Source of the DNA: Branchiostoma floridae
Lineage: Eukaryota; Chordata; Leptocardii; Amphioxiformes; Branchiostomatidae
DNA length: 64,000 nt
Direction: 5' to 3'
NCBI RefSeq assembly: GCF_000003815.2
Contig: NC_049988.1
Coordinates: 16,922,088 to 16,986,087, forward strand
Below the pieces are notes generated by a model. It ran no database searches. It was not told where the DNA came from and worked only from the letters and a program-made list of their open reading frames with translations. This document shows, one piece after another, positions 57,201-64,000 of this stretch (position 1 is the stretch's first letter; each line of letters begins with the position of its first letter). A program made the position numbers and the translations under genes.

Positions 57201-60200
57201 CATTGTCTTGACTGTAATTACTCAGGTACAGAGACACGGAAAAGGTTGCGATCAGCTGCCAGTTCATCCGACCAGGAGGCCCCTGTCAAGCGAGGAAAAC
57301 AACATCCTGGCGCAAAGCAAGAAACAGGGCGGTCCGGACGGAAGACGAAAGGTGAGTTTGCATTGAATTATGTTAAAGGTATTGACATCATTGGAAAATA
57401 GTCAACCTTTATACATCTTTCTGTGCATACAGACATACATAATGAGTTGGACAATAACATTACAACTACTTTTATTACCAGTAAAGATGCATGGTATTCT
57501 TGACTGTACAAGCTTAGTTTCAGCTGATTCGACGACAAAACATCAGCAAATAAAATTTCATGGACCATTGACCTTTCTGTCTATACTTTGTTACTTACAC
57601 GCTGAGGAATATTTCATCAGATATGCAGGAAATTTATGGATATTTCATCATAACTTTTCTCGGAAGGAAACAATGACTATGCATAACCATGATAGCAAAG
57701 CCTATTTTTTTTTAAATCCCTGCCATTAGCCCGGATCCGTGGACTCGTAAGTTACCAAATGATATTTTGTATGATCCCTTATTGTGTTTATTGTTTGTCA
57801 GGCACTATATATGGCCCATAAGGACAAACAATTTGACTATACATTTAAAAAAAAAACAACAATAGTCTAGTACTTCAAATCAAAATACAGGGTTCACACC
57901 GTATCTCTTATTGTTCCAGTTGATGTCCATTTATTGTTTGCGCCTTCATCTAATCTCCAAAAAATTTCAAATCGACCTTTTCATAGGGTTCGAGAAGAGA
58001 GGATGTAAACTATGTCGTGGTATTGGCAATACATAACCTGATAACATCCTGCCTTCCCAACTTGTATTTGTTACATTGAAGACTATTTATAACCTGTTTC
58101 TTAGACGCCGCATTCACGAACAGCCCTTCCAGCGGAACGAGGTTGTCTAAGTCGACAGTAAAGCGACGGAAGTCACCACAGCCTTCCTGCAGTAGTGCCA
58201 AAGGAGCGACTACAAGTCAGTAGATTTTAGACATTAGTCAAAACAAGGTTCACTTTTATAATTTCGTGACACAAATTTCATACACCTAACGACTGGCAGG
58301 ATGAAGATTTTTTTTTGCTTTATTTTCTAGGTGGAAAATCCTCTGGTTCATCAAAACACATATACTTCACTGACAGTTCAAATTCGTCAGACGAAGATTC
58401 TCCTGATGTTTCACCAGCAAGACGACAGCCAACAAGAACATCATCAGCAAAAGGCGAGAAAAATGCAAAAGTCTTACTGTAACTCAAGCACTGAATCTTT
58501 TGCAAAATTCAAGAGTGAAATTGAGCAGAAACTGTAAATTGACGCAATGCTAACTGTGTCCTTGTGCTTCCTTAGGGCAAAAGACCAAGAAACGGTCGGC
58601 TGCTAGCGTCAGTTTACTCGACCGGAAGGCACCTGCCAAGCGACGAAATCAACACAAAGGCGCAAAGAAAGAAGCAGGACGGTCCGGACGGAAGACGAAA
58701 GGTGAGTTCACATTGACATCATTGGAAAATGTTCAATCTTTGTTTATCTTTCTGTGCATGTCACGATCGATATACCGTAATGATAGATGATTTAGCAATG
58801 TCACTCTAACTACGTTTATTGTTTGTCAAGTAAGAAAGAAGCATCATAATTGGCTGTACAGTTCATGATGAGATTTTGTTAGAACTGATCAGCACCTATA
58901 AACATTTAACCGGAAAAAAGCATGTTCTGTTGCACTGCAGTATTACTCCAATTCAGAATCAGAGCATCATAACATAGTCCTTTGGTCTTGGCAATTGTGA
59001 TCCAAATGAGATCCAAACCGGAAGACATGCTGTCGTACAGGGAAACACCACTAGGATCATCATTATATCTTCATTTTGCCAACGCCTACCAATATACAAA
59101 ATACATTGTACCATAAAGATCCATCCATGACTTGGCGATTGCCAGCTGTTTACAAACAAACAAGTAATAATGTTCTTTCACTTTACCGACCTAGCCTCCT
59201 ACGAAACCTTCTAAGAGACTGTCGTTTTTTTTGGGGGGGGGGGGTACAGTTGATTCGGTATTTTCAACAGATCCTTATAATAAAAATAATGATAATAATA
59301 ATAATATCGGGTATATTTTGCAGCCAGTAGATACCACAAGTGTGGGTAATGAGGCTGTTTAACGTGGTTGAGGCACCTCCTCGAGCACGGGACCCCTGTT
59401 TTACGTCCCTCCCGGAAGACGATTATGCCGGGAATGTCGTGTCTGCACCCGCTAGAAAAGCTGGCCTATGTTGAAAATCGCAAATCAGCGCTCCCAAACA
59501 AATAAGCACCAAGCTAGAAGTCTGCGAAGGAGGCTAGGTCGGTAATGTGATGAATGTGAAAGAACATCGTTACTTGTTCGTTTGTTTGGATGACTTTTAA
59601 TGACTACACTATGGTTTCAACGGATAGCTTTTACCGACTACACTATTATGTGGTGGCATTTGTATGAATGTTGTTGTCTCAGTTGACGTGTCGAAGTATT
59701 TCGACAAAGTCATCCGCGGGGCCAGCGCCGACTGGGACGAATTGGCACGAAAGCTGAAGTTCGGGGAAAACGAGATAAAAGAAATAGAAGATGAGAAACG
59801 TGGCAACCGTAGGAGATGTAGGGAGATGTTGGAACGGTGGAGGAACAGAAAGAGCAAGGTTGCGACCATTGAAGTTCTGAAGAAGGCTCTCGCCAAAATC
59901 GGACACCAACTCACTGCCGACCGTTTGGAAGGTAATTTTGAATACGGTATCTCTTCAAATTCTTCTATTGCATTGGACCTGTTGCGAGTCTAATGATTAC
60001 ATCCTGAACGTATTTTTAAATGATCCTTGCTCACCAATTGTATATAATTACTAAAACGATTTAGAATGAACAGATTTCCTTATCTATTAGTAAAAGATAC
60101 ATTTTTGTCCGTCTCTCTCATGACTCACTTATGATGATTTATATCATTGGTAGTTTTAAGAAAATAAAGCCCCGGACTGCGTCCCAAATATGGTGATGGC

Positions 60201-60388
60201 CTTGCGATATCCTTGCTAAGTGACCACACTGTCAGCGGTCCTGCTCCCTCACCGGACATGAGTGTACAAGGAACATAATGCAATCTATTACTGTAACAAC
60301 ACTTCTTCATAAGACGCTTGAAAAATAGTTATTTCTTCTTTTCTCAGATTCCTCAGCCTCATCGGAGTCTTCAGAAGACTGCAACTAA
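39105..60388 (+). CDS. Large death-fold ROCO gene: dsRBD-like, OTU, ROC-COR, CARD, TIR-like, ZU5, UPA-like, DD
   Basis: Exons: 39114(ATG)-39297, 40800-40877, 41257-41507, 47036-47303, 47964-48212, 48453-48584, 50314-50445, 51191-51493, 51860-51975, 52094-53209, 53413-53477, 54423-54707, 54848-55284, 55413-55538, 55692-55948, 56224-56789, 57226-57351, 58105-58215, 58576-58701, 59683-59931, 60348-60388. All 20 junctions are phase-compatible; 14 are phase 1. The total is about 1,740 codons. Only one flaw appears, a frame break in COR near 52460-52480. The first exon begins after an acceptor (39104), so an upstream exon is likely. Probable role: a cytosolic signalling scaffold linking a deubiquitinase and a Roc GTPase switch to CARD/DD death signalling. 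Neighbouring DED and FADD-like genes fit this. The join of the last five exons to the rest is by phase and canonical ZU5-UPA-DD order, not by transcript. Confidence 0.68.
40310..40460 (-). repeat. Interspersed repeat, also at 41555-41740
   Basis: Read on the minus strand: acccccctcacattatat, gatcttcggacgta, ttttaagatcttaagac, gtcacatataagcgaggctc. The plus-strand copy at 41555-41740 has cccctgtcacattattca, gtcttcgggcgta and ataagcgaggctcggg. Both are in introns of the large gene. The stretch 39780-40050 between exons has similar gtcgtacgatggtcg-type sequence. A MITE-like family is likely. Confidence 0.5.
41257..47303 (+). CDS. OTU cysteine protease module (two exons)
   Basis: Exons 41257-41507 and 47036-47303, joined in phase 0. 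FRAEVPKDGNCMFHAVSDQL carries the catalytic Asp and Cys (about residues 132 and 135). RRISHGELRKQVVDFL and SYLDTMSHDGTWGDHIVLQA follow, with the usual W-G-D helix start, and ENHYASL supplies the catalytic His (about residue 254). All three key residues are present, so an active deubiquitinase is expected. The 5.5-kb intron between the exons splits the domain and has been enlarged by a foldback element and a LINE. Confidence 0.88.
41990..46960. mobile_element. ATTATGCAAAT-family foldback element containing a LINE
   Basis: The left end has gtgactgtgtgtttctgg, ggtatgaaggtaggtg, gtcaaggtcggttttgggcc and ctgcagccgaacc. The right end has the inverted equivalents: gttctgctttagtacc, attgaccttcgccttttcaa and acataccaaatatcatt. 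The LINE at 42688-46090 interrupts it at an attagttaaaggattg block that other copies show unbroken (for example about 27841). Confidence 0.65.
42688..46090 (+). mobile_element. 5'-truncated, inactive non-LTR retrotransposon (LINE)
   Basis: Perfect 18-bp target duplications aagttagttaaaggattg lie at 42670-42687 and 46091-46108, with an A tract at the 3' end. It begins inside the endonuclease domain (LNVYVPTEK, GGDFN, FTWRR then SRIDF). It continues with GAQVRSREQWIEKGEKSNKY, the reverse transcriptase (DGIPAEFYLKFW, NWRPISLLN, WLDFEKAFD, RGIRQGCPLSALLFN, VADDTTLVL) and the thumb. A C-terminal C-x2-C-x6-EHMFLEC knuckle follows. Stops at 42942 and several frameshifts break it. The pattern suggests the L1/Tx1 group. 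It lies in the intron splitting the OTU domain, in the gene's own orientation. Confidence 0.92.
47964..51975 (+). CDS. ROC GTPase module, split by a charged linker (five exons)
   Basis: Exons 47964-48212, 48453-48584, 50314-50445, 51191-51493 and 51860-51975. The P-loop is GKFESGKT (about residues 300-307), preceded by LRALVV. Switch II/G3 is ISFWDFGGQAAYYGSHQCFY (DFGGQ about 481-485), and G4 is LTNKD (about 563-567). These are the signature motifs of Roc domains in ROCO proteins. Two 44-codon exons rich in Glu, Lys and Gln, plus part of the next exon, separate the P-loop from G3 by about 175 residues, far more than in other Roc domains. The intron after 50445 begins with GC (GC-AG class). 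Confidence 0.85.
48810..49625 (+). repeat. Intronic tandem repeat, about three and a half units of 255-265 bp
   Basis: gcgcgttcgcagctgtatct, gcatgttcccgttgtc, ggtttggcagg, gttgacgatgatgcacg, tggattttataaaaatA(a/t)ca and cccctacaatttgttc recur at about 48817, 49075, 49329 and 49587. It lies in an intron of the Roc module. Open frames at 48772-49146 and 48971-49249 come from it and are not genes. Confidence 0.8.
52094..53209 (+). CDS. COR domain exon with a frame break
   Basis: The first part (frame of 52094) reads VDIEDYMKKIQEHIEKMPED, VPITWLHLKSKLM, CSFQDVVHLARSVDI, LTFLHDLGDIIFIG, all typical of COR. It then reaches a stop at 52481. The downstream frame is shifted by +1 and resumes with RPQVMIDVFKTIITVPQYQ, VLSEELLTSIW, ARFRSPLYVVFEHMFLPSGM, FYRLQAICVRRFG and WIPSIQYDWCTW. 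The segment normally linking the halves (about ten residues before PQW-hIDVF) is missing, so a small deletion is more likely than a single base change. A splice-acceptor-like cctcag/GTGATG sits exactly at the join. Either the allele is broken or the assembly collapsed here. Confidence 0.8.
53545..53830. mobile_element. Foldback MITE in an intron
   Basis: Inverted arms of about 70 bp: atttacttccggacgtttcg and catcactcttctt at the left pair with aagaagagtgatgg and cgtccggaaataaat at the right. The outer ends (tacaactagatataaac versus gtttttatccagttgta complemented) extend the match. No coding. No clean target duplication identified. Confidence 0.7.
53895..54400 (+). mobile_element. Partial copy of the ATTATGCAAAT foldback family
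   Basis: It contains acaagtttgagagtccta, aatgcagtggattt, gacgatccgtcaac, attctgctgcagtac, aatttgacctttc, ccaaggcttcgcgagttatg, a short (acag)n run and ccgaaaacataaccttctta. It lies just before the CARD exon. Confidence 0.65.
54423..54707 (+). CDS. CARD-like domain exon
   Basis: A single exon, phase 1 at both ends, 95 codons. VRTIGPILECLETCGGLTLG, QCDSIRRQPTYVGRFTEMVA and NNNGDASRRMLGASLEICRP fit the six-helix CARD pattern (GxLT, a charged helix 3, G-x-A-x-x-x-h-x-x-x-L). As a symmetric phase-1 exon holding one domain, it is a good candidate for exon shuffling. It could instead be another death-fold subfamily. Confidence 0.7.
54848..55284 (+). CDS. TIR-like domain exon
   Basis: A Rossmann-like alternation of strands and helices: EVVVLHVGDYNDKLVQPLLQ, SSRYGVCISEDVIESGDVIT, LLRTSVRMVVPVITPDVLHE, WSKLGYEFSVQNQNMVFPVF. 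The layout (strand, helix, ...I..G..I, then VPVITP, then W..E....VFPVFVYP) resembles TIR domains. The usual box 1 (F-D-A-F-h-S-Y) is replaced by VLHVGDYND. A catalytic Glu for NAD cleavage cannot be assigned with confidence. A TIR-like call is therefore tentative. Confidence 0.55.
55413..55948 (+). CDS. ZU5 domain (two exons)
   Basis: Exons 55413-55538 and 55692-55948, joined in phase 0. TFEEHGVTIVFPEGCVMSER begins the domain (G-V-x-h-x-h-P-x-G). The second exon has MLTVHHGQEKGFLAPVTVTL, a Trp-rich WTWKSDGD, RRSGGGQWSLL and TVTFTTDQFS, the usual late part. ZU5 is found before UPA and DD in UNC5, ankyrins and PIDD1; here it precedes a UPA-like exon and a DD. Confidence 0.75.
56224..56789 (+). 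CDS. UPA-like domain exon
   Basis: After a short SIVGAK link and a Ser/Thr/Lys-rich stretch, residues DIHIVVTEYSEDTSHLIINP, ENSVHLLCLRKGDRVEDFFR, VQVVMHKNERIRAWFGED and NRFSVRLKLQDTS give a beta-rich region. Its place and length match UPA, the partner of ZU5 in UNC5, PIDD1 and ankyrin. Identification relies on order and pattern. Confidence 0.55.
57226..58701 (+). CDS. Basic linker exons, including a duplicated 126-nt exon
   Basis: Exons 57226-57351, 58105-58215 and 58576-58701, all phase 1-1. The first and third are paralogues of exactly 126 nt: each has a Lys/Arg start, AP(V/A)KR, a His/Lys-rich centre and GRSGRKTK before the donor. The FADD-like gene has the same exon (63173-63298). Between them, 58105-58215 encodes a Ser/Lys-rich segment (STVKRRKSPQPSCSS). 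Many basic residues suggest a nuclear localisation signal or a simple spacer before the DD. Confidence 0.65.
58331..58481 (+). CDS. Possible alternative last exon
   Basis: Acceptor TTCTAG ends at 58330. Joined in phase 1 to 58215 it encodes SGKSSGSSKHIYFTDSSNSS, then DEDSPDVSPARR, and stops at TAA 58479-58481. Its use would give an isoform ending before the DD. No phase-1 donor is seen, so it cannot be an internal exon in frame. Related sequence precedes 63173 in the FADD-like gene (gaatcttttgcaaa-ttcaa). Confidence 0.4.
59152..59591. mobile_element. Foldback MITE in the intron before the DD exon
   Basis: The left arm acaaacaaacaagtaata, gttctttcac, taccgacctagcctcct pairs with the right arm aggaggctaggtcggta, gtgaaagaac, ttacttgttcgtttgtttg. 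Arms are about 55 bp. The centre contains a G homopolymer and an (ATAAT)-rich run near 59280-59307. No coding. Confidence 0.7.
59683..60388 (+). CDS. Death domain and C-terminus of the large gene
   Basis: Exon 59683-59931 encodes VDVSKYFDKVIRGASADWDE, LARKLKFGENEIKEIEDE, CREMLERWRNRKSK, then IEVLKKALAKIGHQLTADRL. This is a complete six-helix Death domain with the conserved W-x-x-L-A in helix 2 and E-x-L-x-x-W in helix 4. The last exon, 60348-60388, adds SSASSESSEDCN and a stop. The first 43 residues of the DD are identical at 37 positions to the DD of the FADD-like gene at 63874. Confidence 0.88.
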
Positions 60389-60794
60389 ATCAGAGAACGG
60401 CCAGCAAGACACGAGATTCTACAGACGTTTCTGTACACATAATTTCTATTGAAGTGATTTCTTGGAGATTGTACGTGTTGTAGTGTGTATTGTTGGATAG
60501 GTAGTATATGTGGTTTCTGCTCTTACAAATTTGTTTTTTTAACTGAAGAACGTAATCGGAGGTCAACCATGTCTGATGTTTTGATTTGTGTTGGAAGATA
60601 GGAAAGTACATGTTTTGTAACAACATGATTTTTGAACTTCTGAGAATGAATGAAGGGGTAATAGATTATTTAATGTGTGTATAAATTAATGAAGCAAGTC
60701 TGGTATCCATCCCTATTAGTATTATACCTACCTGGTCAGCACTCTCCGAAGGGGACAGAAGAGACCTGGTAGTTACAACAGAGAACTACTCTGT

Positions 60795-60943
60795 CAGGCT
60801 CCACAGGTCGCTAGAGAGATAGTAAAAATCGGACCAATAAACAGATAACACACCAGAGGAGTTAGCTGGCCGAGGAGTACGTGTTGCGACCATTTGGTCA
60901 ATTTCTACTATTTTTCCATGGGCCTGTGGAGCATTGTAGAGGC
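60795..60943. mobile_element. Short foldback MITE, copy 2
   Basis: Same family as 3968-4092: caataaacagataacacacc, gagttagctggccgagg and ccatttggtcaatttctact. The outer ends gctccacagg and cctgtggagc are inverted repeats. Confidence 0.7.
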
Positions 60944-61756
60944 TACTCTGACTGGGCTCCTGTTTTTTTTTAAATTCTGGAGCATAGTTTTGTGGTGATC
61001 TCTTTATTTCGTTGTTTCCAATGTATTTGCCAAAAAAAATCTTGTACACTACAATGTCTTCCTTCAAACCTAGAGCGCGGATTTCACTTTCACTTTACAG
61101 ATTGTACCACAGCATGCGTGGTTGGTACAAAAGCTGGACTGACCGAGTACCAGTTCCATTGCTGAAGTGTAGGAATTATACGTATATTATGTTTGCATTT
61201 TAGCAACTGTCAATTGTGTGTTTTGTAAATTCTTCAAGGTAGGCCTTTTATGATGGCCTGTGGCCAGTTTGGCAACCTAGGCTGTACATTACCATGTATG
61301 TCAACTGAACAAATGAATAAACATCCAACAAGAATATCAATGTCTAGTGGCAACATTCTTATCTTCTATACTGACATATCTTCCTTTTGGGATTCGTATT
61401 GGAGTCCTGTGGGGAATAGACATATGAATGAATTCAATGAACTCTATTGCACGACAATTGAACACAGTGCAATGTATGGCATGCAGCAACTATTACGCAG
61501 TGTACAAAATAAAGGTATGGGGTAAAACTTAGCATCCTAATTACTATATAGTAGAACGCCGTATGTCGTATTAAAAAGCAAGTAAAAGTATTCCTGACAA
61601 TACTAATTATAATAATTCCAGACGCCTTTAGTACACCTCAACATCCTGTTTGGTACACCGGGACTCTCATACTGTCGCCTTCTCCCTCCCTGGATTTCGA
61701 TGGGAGCGAGTATGGAAGCCAAGCCAGTTACAAGTTCCCACCAGACACACTTGTTT

Positions 61757-61758
<2 letters not shown>

Positions 61759-61821
<63 letters not shown>

Positions 61822-61986
61822 TTTGTGTGTGTGTGTGTGTGAATGTGTGTATTTGAACGTGTGTGCGTGTGTGTGTGAATGTGTGTGTGTGTGCGTGAAT
61901 GCGTGTGTGTGTGTGTGAATGCGTGTGTGTGTGTGTGCGAATGTGTGTGTGTGTGTGTGTGTGTGCGCGTGTGCGCGCGCGCGCGA
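61759..61986 (+). repeat. (TG)n microsatellite with (CG)n end
   Basis: About 230 bp of TG repeats, interrupted by gaatg and tttga units, ending in a GC-alternating run (gtgcgcgcgcgcgcg). Alternating purine-pyrimidine sequence of this length favours Z-DNA. Long open frames on both strands here are artefacts. Confidence 0.95.
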
Positions 61987-62119
61987 AATGAGTGAGTGCG
62001 TTCTTACTTGGACTTGGTCAAAACAAGGTGTACGCATTACATACAGGCCATTTGGACGTCACACCAGTCCTATTTGTCGTGGGAGGACATTCAATACGAA
62101 CCTTAACAAAGGACCAGAA

Positions 62120-62688
62120 CAGTCAACATTGCTGTTTACAATGTAAGCAACGGTGCGTTAAGACAGACTTGATCGTCGCCTCCCCAACATTGTGCCTCAC
62201 TAGTTCCTCTGACTACCTTAAAGTGACGATTAACAACAGGGGAAGAAATCAAAGCCAGCACTGTTTAGATGTCTGCGAGGGAGGCTAATAATTATAACGT
62301 TAGCTATTATCGCTGGGTGTAACGTGCGATCACCTTCCACCTTTGAACTCCTGTCTTGATCTACCTGTCGACAAGACAATAAGACCGTACCAAGATGTTC
62401 TAGGGGTGACGCCCTATACGACAGTTATATTCCTACAAAGCTCTTTTACATTTGAATTCAACACCGTCGCATACCTTGTAGTAGCGTTAACACTGGTTTT
62501 CTCAGTAAAGAGGGTAGCTCGTAAGCGGAAAAAATAAGTAAGTGGAGGCTATATAAAAGAAATATATAATGATAGATATCAAAATGCCCCCCTACTGACT
62601 GACTCCAGATAGACTGGCGCCCTTTGCAAGTACTGTTGGGGATTTCCGTTGGTTTCGGCAGGTGTGTAAGTGTCGTACAATTCTCAAA
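62120..62688 (+). promoter_or_regulatory. Duplicated DED promoter region, copy 3, with kB-like site
   Basis: Homologous to 23880-24538 and 19700-20324 (gctgtttacaatgtaagcaa, cctccccaacattgt, ggtgtaacg, caccttccacctttgaac, taagaccgtaccaagatgtt). A kB-like site GGGGATTTCC is at 62638-62647, ending 41 bases before the ATG. CAAAATGGCGG across the start codon resembles a YY1 site. Confidence 0.6.
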
Positions 62689-64000
62689 ATGGCGGGCAAT
62701 CCTCGACAGGCTCTATTCCTGAAGATTTCTCGAAATCTAGTAGATGAAGAACTTACCGATCTCCGTAACTATGTCAGCGGTGCAGAGATCTTATCAGCGA
62801 GATTCGTCCAGAAAGCGGACCCTCATCAAATCTTTACCCAACTTGAAAAAGAAGGGAAGCTGAAACCAGGAGATCTCTCACTTCTGGCAGACCTCTTGAG
62901 AAAAATTGGAAGGAATGACTACGCTGAGCAGGCGGAGAAGGTTGCTGAGGATGAATGGAAAAAAGGTACGCAATTATTCAGTAACTACAAAGTCAAGACC
63001 AACAACGACCGATCGCGAGGTCAGCACAGCCTTCCTGTAGTAGTACCAAACACACCTTTGAGTAAGAGGTCTTACTATAAAGTAAGACCAGAATCTTTTG
63101 CAAAGTTCAAGGATCGATTCAGTAGAAACTATAAATTGATGTGATGCTAACTTTGGCCTTGTGCTTTCTCAGGAAAAAAGACCAGGAAAAGGCCGACAGC
63201 CAGCGGCAGTTCATCTACCGAGGAGGCACCTGCCAAGCGACGGAAACAATATCCTGGCACAAAGCAAGAAGCAGGGCCGTCCGGACGGAAGCCGAAAGGT
63301 GAGTTAAGATTGATTTTTGTCATATTGATTAAAATACTCAATCTTTGAATATATTTCCGAGCATACCTACATATTGTTATGATACATGATTTGCACAACA
63401 TCACTCCAACTTTACTTGGTCATTGTATATTTTTAGGGGGTGGGGGAGTGCTGATTCGCGAGCTTTGATATAGGCCACGCCAGGTTCTTGCCTTGCGCCC
63501 GTCAGAGGACATAGCCTTTATTTATTTATTTATATCGCAATTCGGCGCTTCCCGAAAAATAAATGCCAGCGCTCCTAGAGGTTTGCGAATCTAGATATTG
63601 CGTAATACGCAAAAGTATGGCTTAAAAGACAATAAAATACACAAAACCTAAGAAATTTTTTTTTTATCTGTTTTATAAATTACTCGTATTTGAGTATATT
63701 TCGATCCCAGCAGTGCCGCACCGGTGCCCCAAGTCCGGAGATACCTTGGTAATGTGAAAGGGGAAGAATACTATTTTTTTGCTTATGTGTGAACAGTTCG
63801 TGAAGTGTGTGGTTGGGTTTAGCCGACTACACTATTATCTAGTGACATTTTCTATGATTTGTTGTTGTTCCAGTTGACGTGTCGAAGTATTTCGGCAAAG
63901 TCATCCGCGAGGCCAGCGCCGATTGGGACGAATTGGCACGAGAGCTGAACTTCGACGAAAACGAGATAAAAGAAATAGAAGATGAGAGACGTGGCAACCG
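62689..64000 (+). CDS. FADD-like adaptor (DED, basic linker, Death domain), 3' end outside window
   Basis: Exons 62689-62965, 63173-63298 and 63874 onward, all phase 1. Exon 1 is a DED: LFLKISRNLVDEELTDLRNY, QIFTQLEKEGKL, GDLSLLADLLRKIGRNDYAE. Exon 2 is the 126-nt basic linker (TRKRPTASGSSS, EAPAKRRKQ, SGRKPK). Exon 3 begins a Death domain (VDVSKYFGKVIREASADWDE, LARELNFDENEIKEIEDE) and runs off the end. DED followed by DD is the architecture of FADD, the adaptor that links death receptors to caspase-8. The longer open frame through 63144 is intron read-through. Calling it the true orthologue rather than a lineage-specific paralogue needs a tree. Confidence 0.8.

Larger units (their letters stand above)
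60389..62119. other. Intergenic region between the large gene and the FADD-like gene
   Basis: It contains a MITE (60795-60943) and a long (TG)n run (61759-61986). Open frames at 61012-61203 and 61250-61525 resemble nothing. No canonical AATAAA was noticed just after the stop at 60388. Confidence 0.5.

Noticed and set aside
61603-62146. Open frames across the (TG)n tract (His/Thr or Val/Cys repeats)
   Set aside because: Artefacts of a dinucleotide microsatellite.
62966-63144. C-terminal extension of the FADD-like DED exon
   Set aside because: It begins at a GTACG donor and reads through the intron; the phase-1 linker exon at 63173 gives the proper continuation.

Overview
The window looks like chromosomal DNA of an invertebrate deuterostome, most likely a lancelet (Branchiostoma). 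The reasons are short exons separated by GT-AG introns (one GC-AG), dense small DNA transposons and tandem repeats, a nuclear complex I subunit gene, and an unusually rich set of death-fold genes (DED, DD, CARD) joined to other domains. The species is an inference. No tools were used; exon borders come from reading splice sites and checking that reading phases match.

Region 1 (1-13.7 kb, + strand): a gene recognised from its C-terminus as NDUFV3. It has a 13-codon first exon, a presequence exon, two large skippable exons (two SAP-like motifs; a Ser-rich tract and about 16 ten-residue repeats), then a 9.5 kb repeat-filled intron and the conserved last exon. The intron holds a GC-rich array of about 105 bp units, a foldback element with perfect 9-bp target duplications, and duplicated segments.

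Region 2 (14.8-19.1 kb, - strand): a complete four-exon gene for a secreted or membrane-anchored Reeler-domain protein.

Region 3 (19.7-26.6 kb, + strand): a death-effector-domain (DED) cluster. One complete gene joins a DED to a Cys/His-rich C-terminal domain. Next come a truncated DED first exon and a second, divergent DED gene whose 3' end is not found. Two of these, together with the FADD-like gene at 62.7 kb, share homologous upstream DNA with a kB-like site 40-42 bp before the ATG.

Region 4 (26.8-39.0 kb): almost only mobile DNA. It includes a foldback element, a 6.3 kb element with >1 kb inverted arms and a 3-bp target duplication (holding an assembly gap), a pogo-like MITE, an array of about 150 bp units and a TAA-flanked 872-bp element.

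Region 5 (39.1-60.4 kb, + strand): a gene of about 21 exons and about 1,740 codons. Its predicted order is dsRNA-binding-like half domain, OTU protease, ROC GTPase, COR, CARD, TIR-like, ZU5, UPA-like, basic linker, Death domain. A truncated non-LTR retrotransposon lies in one intron and a frame break lies in COR.

Region 6 (62.7 kb to the end, + strand): a FADD-like gene (DED, linker, DD) running off the window. Its linker and DD exons are close copies of the tail exons of the gene in region 5.

Taken together, regions 2-6 look like an innate-immunity and cell-death locus in which DED, CARD and DD modules are shuffled as phase-1 exons, plausibly under NF-kB control.
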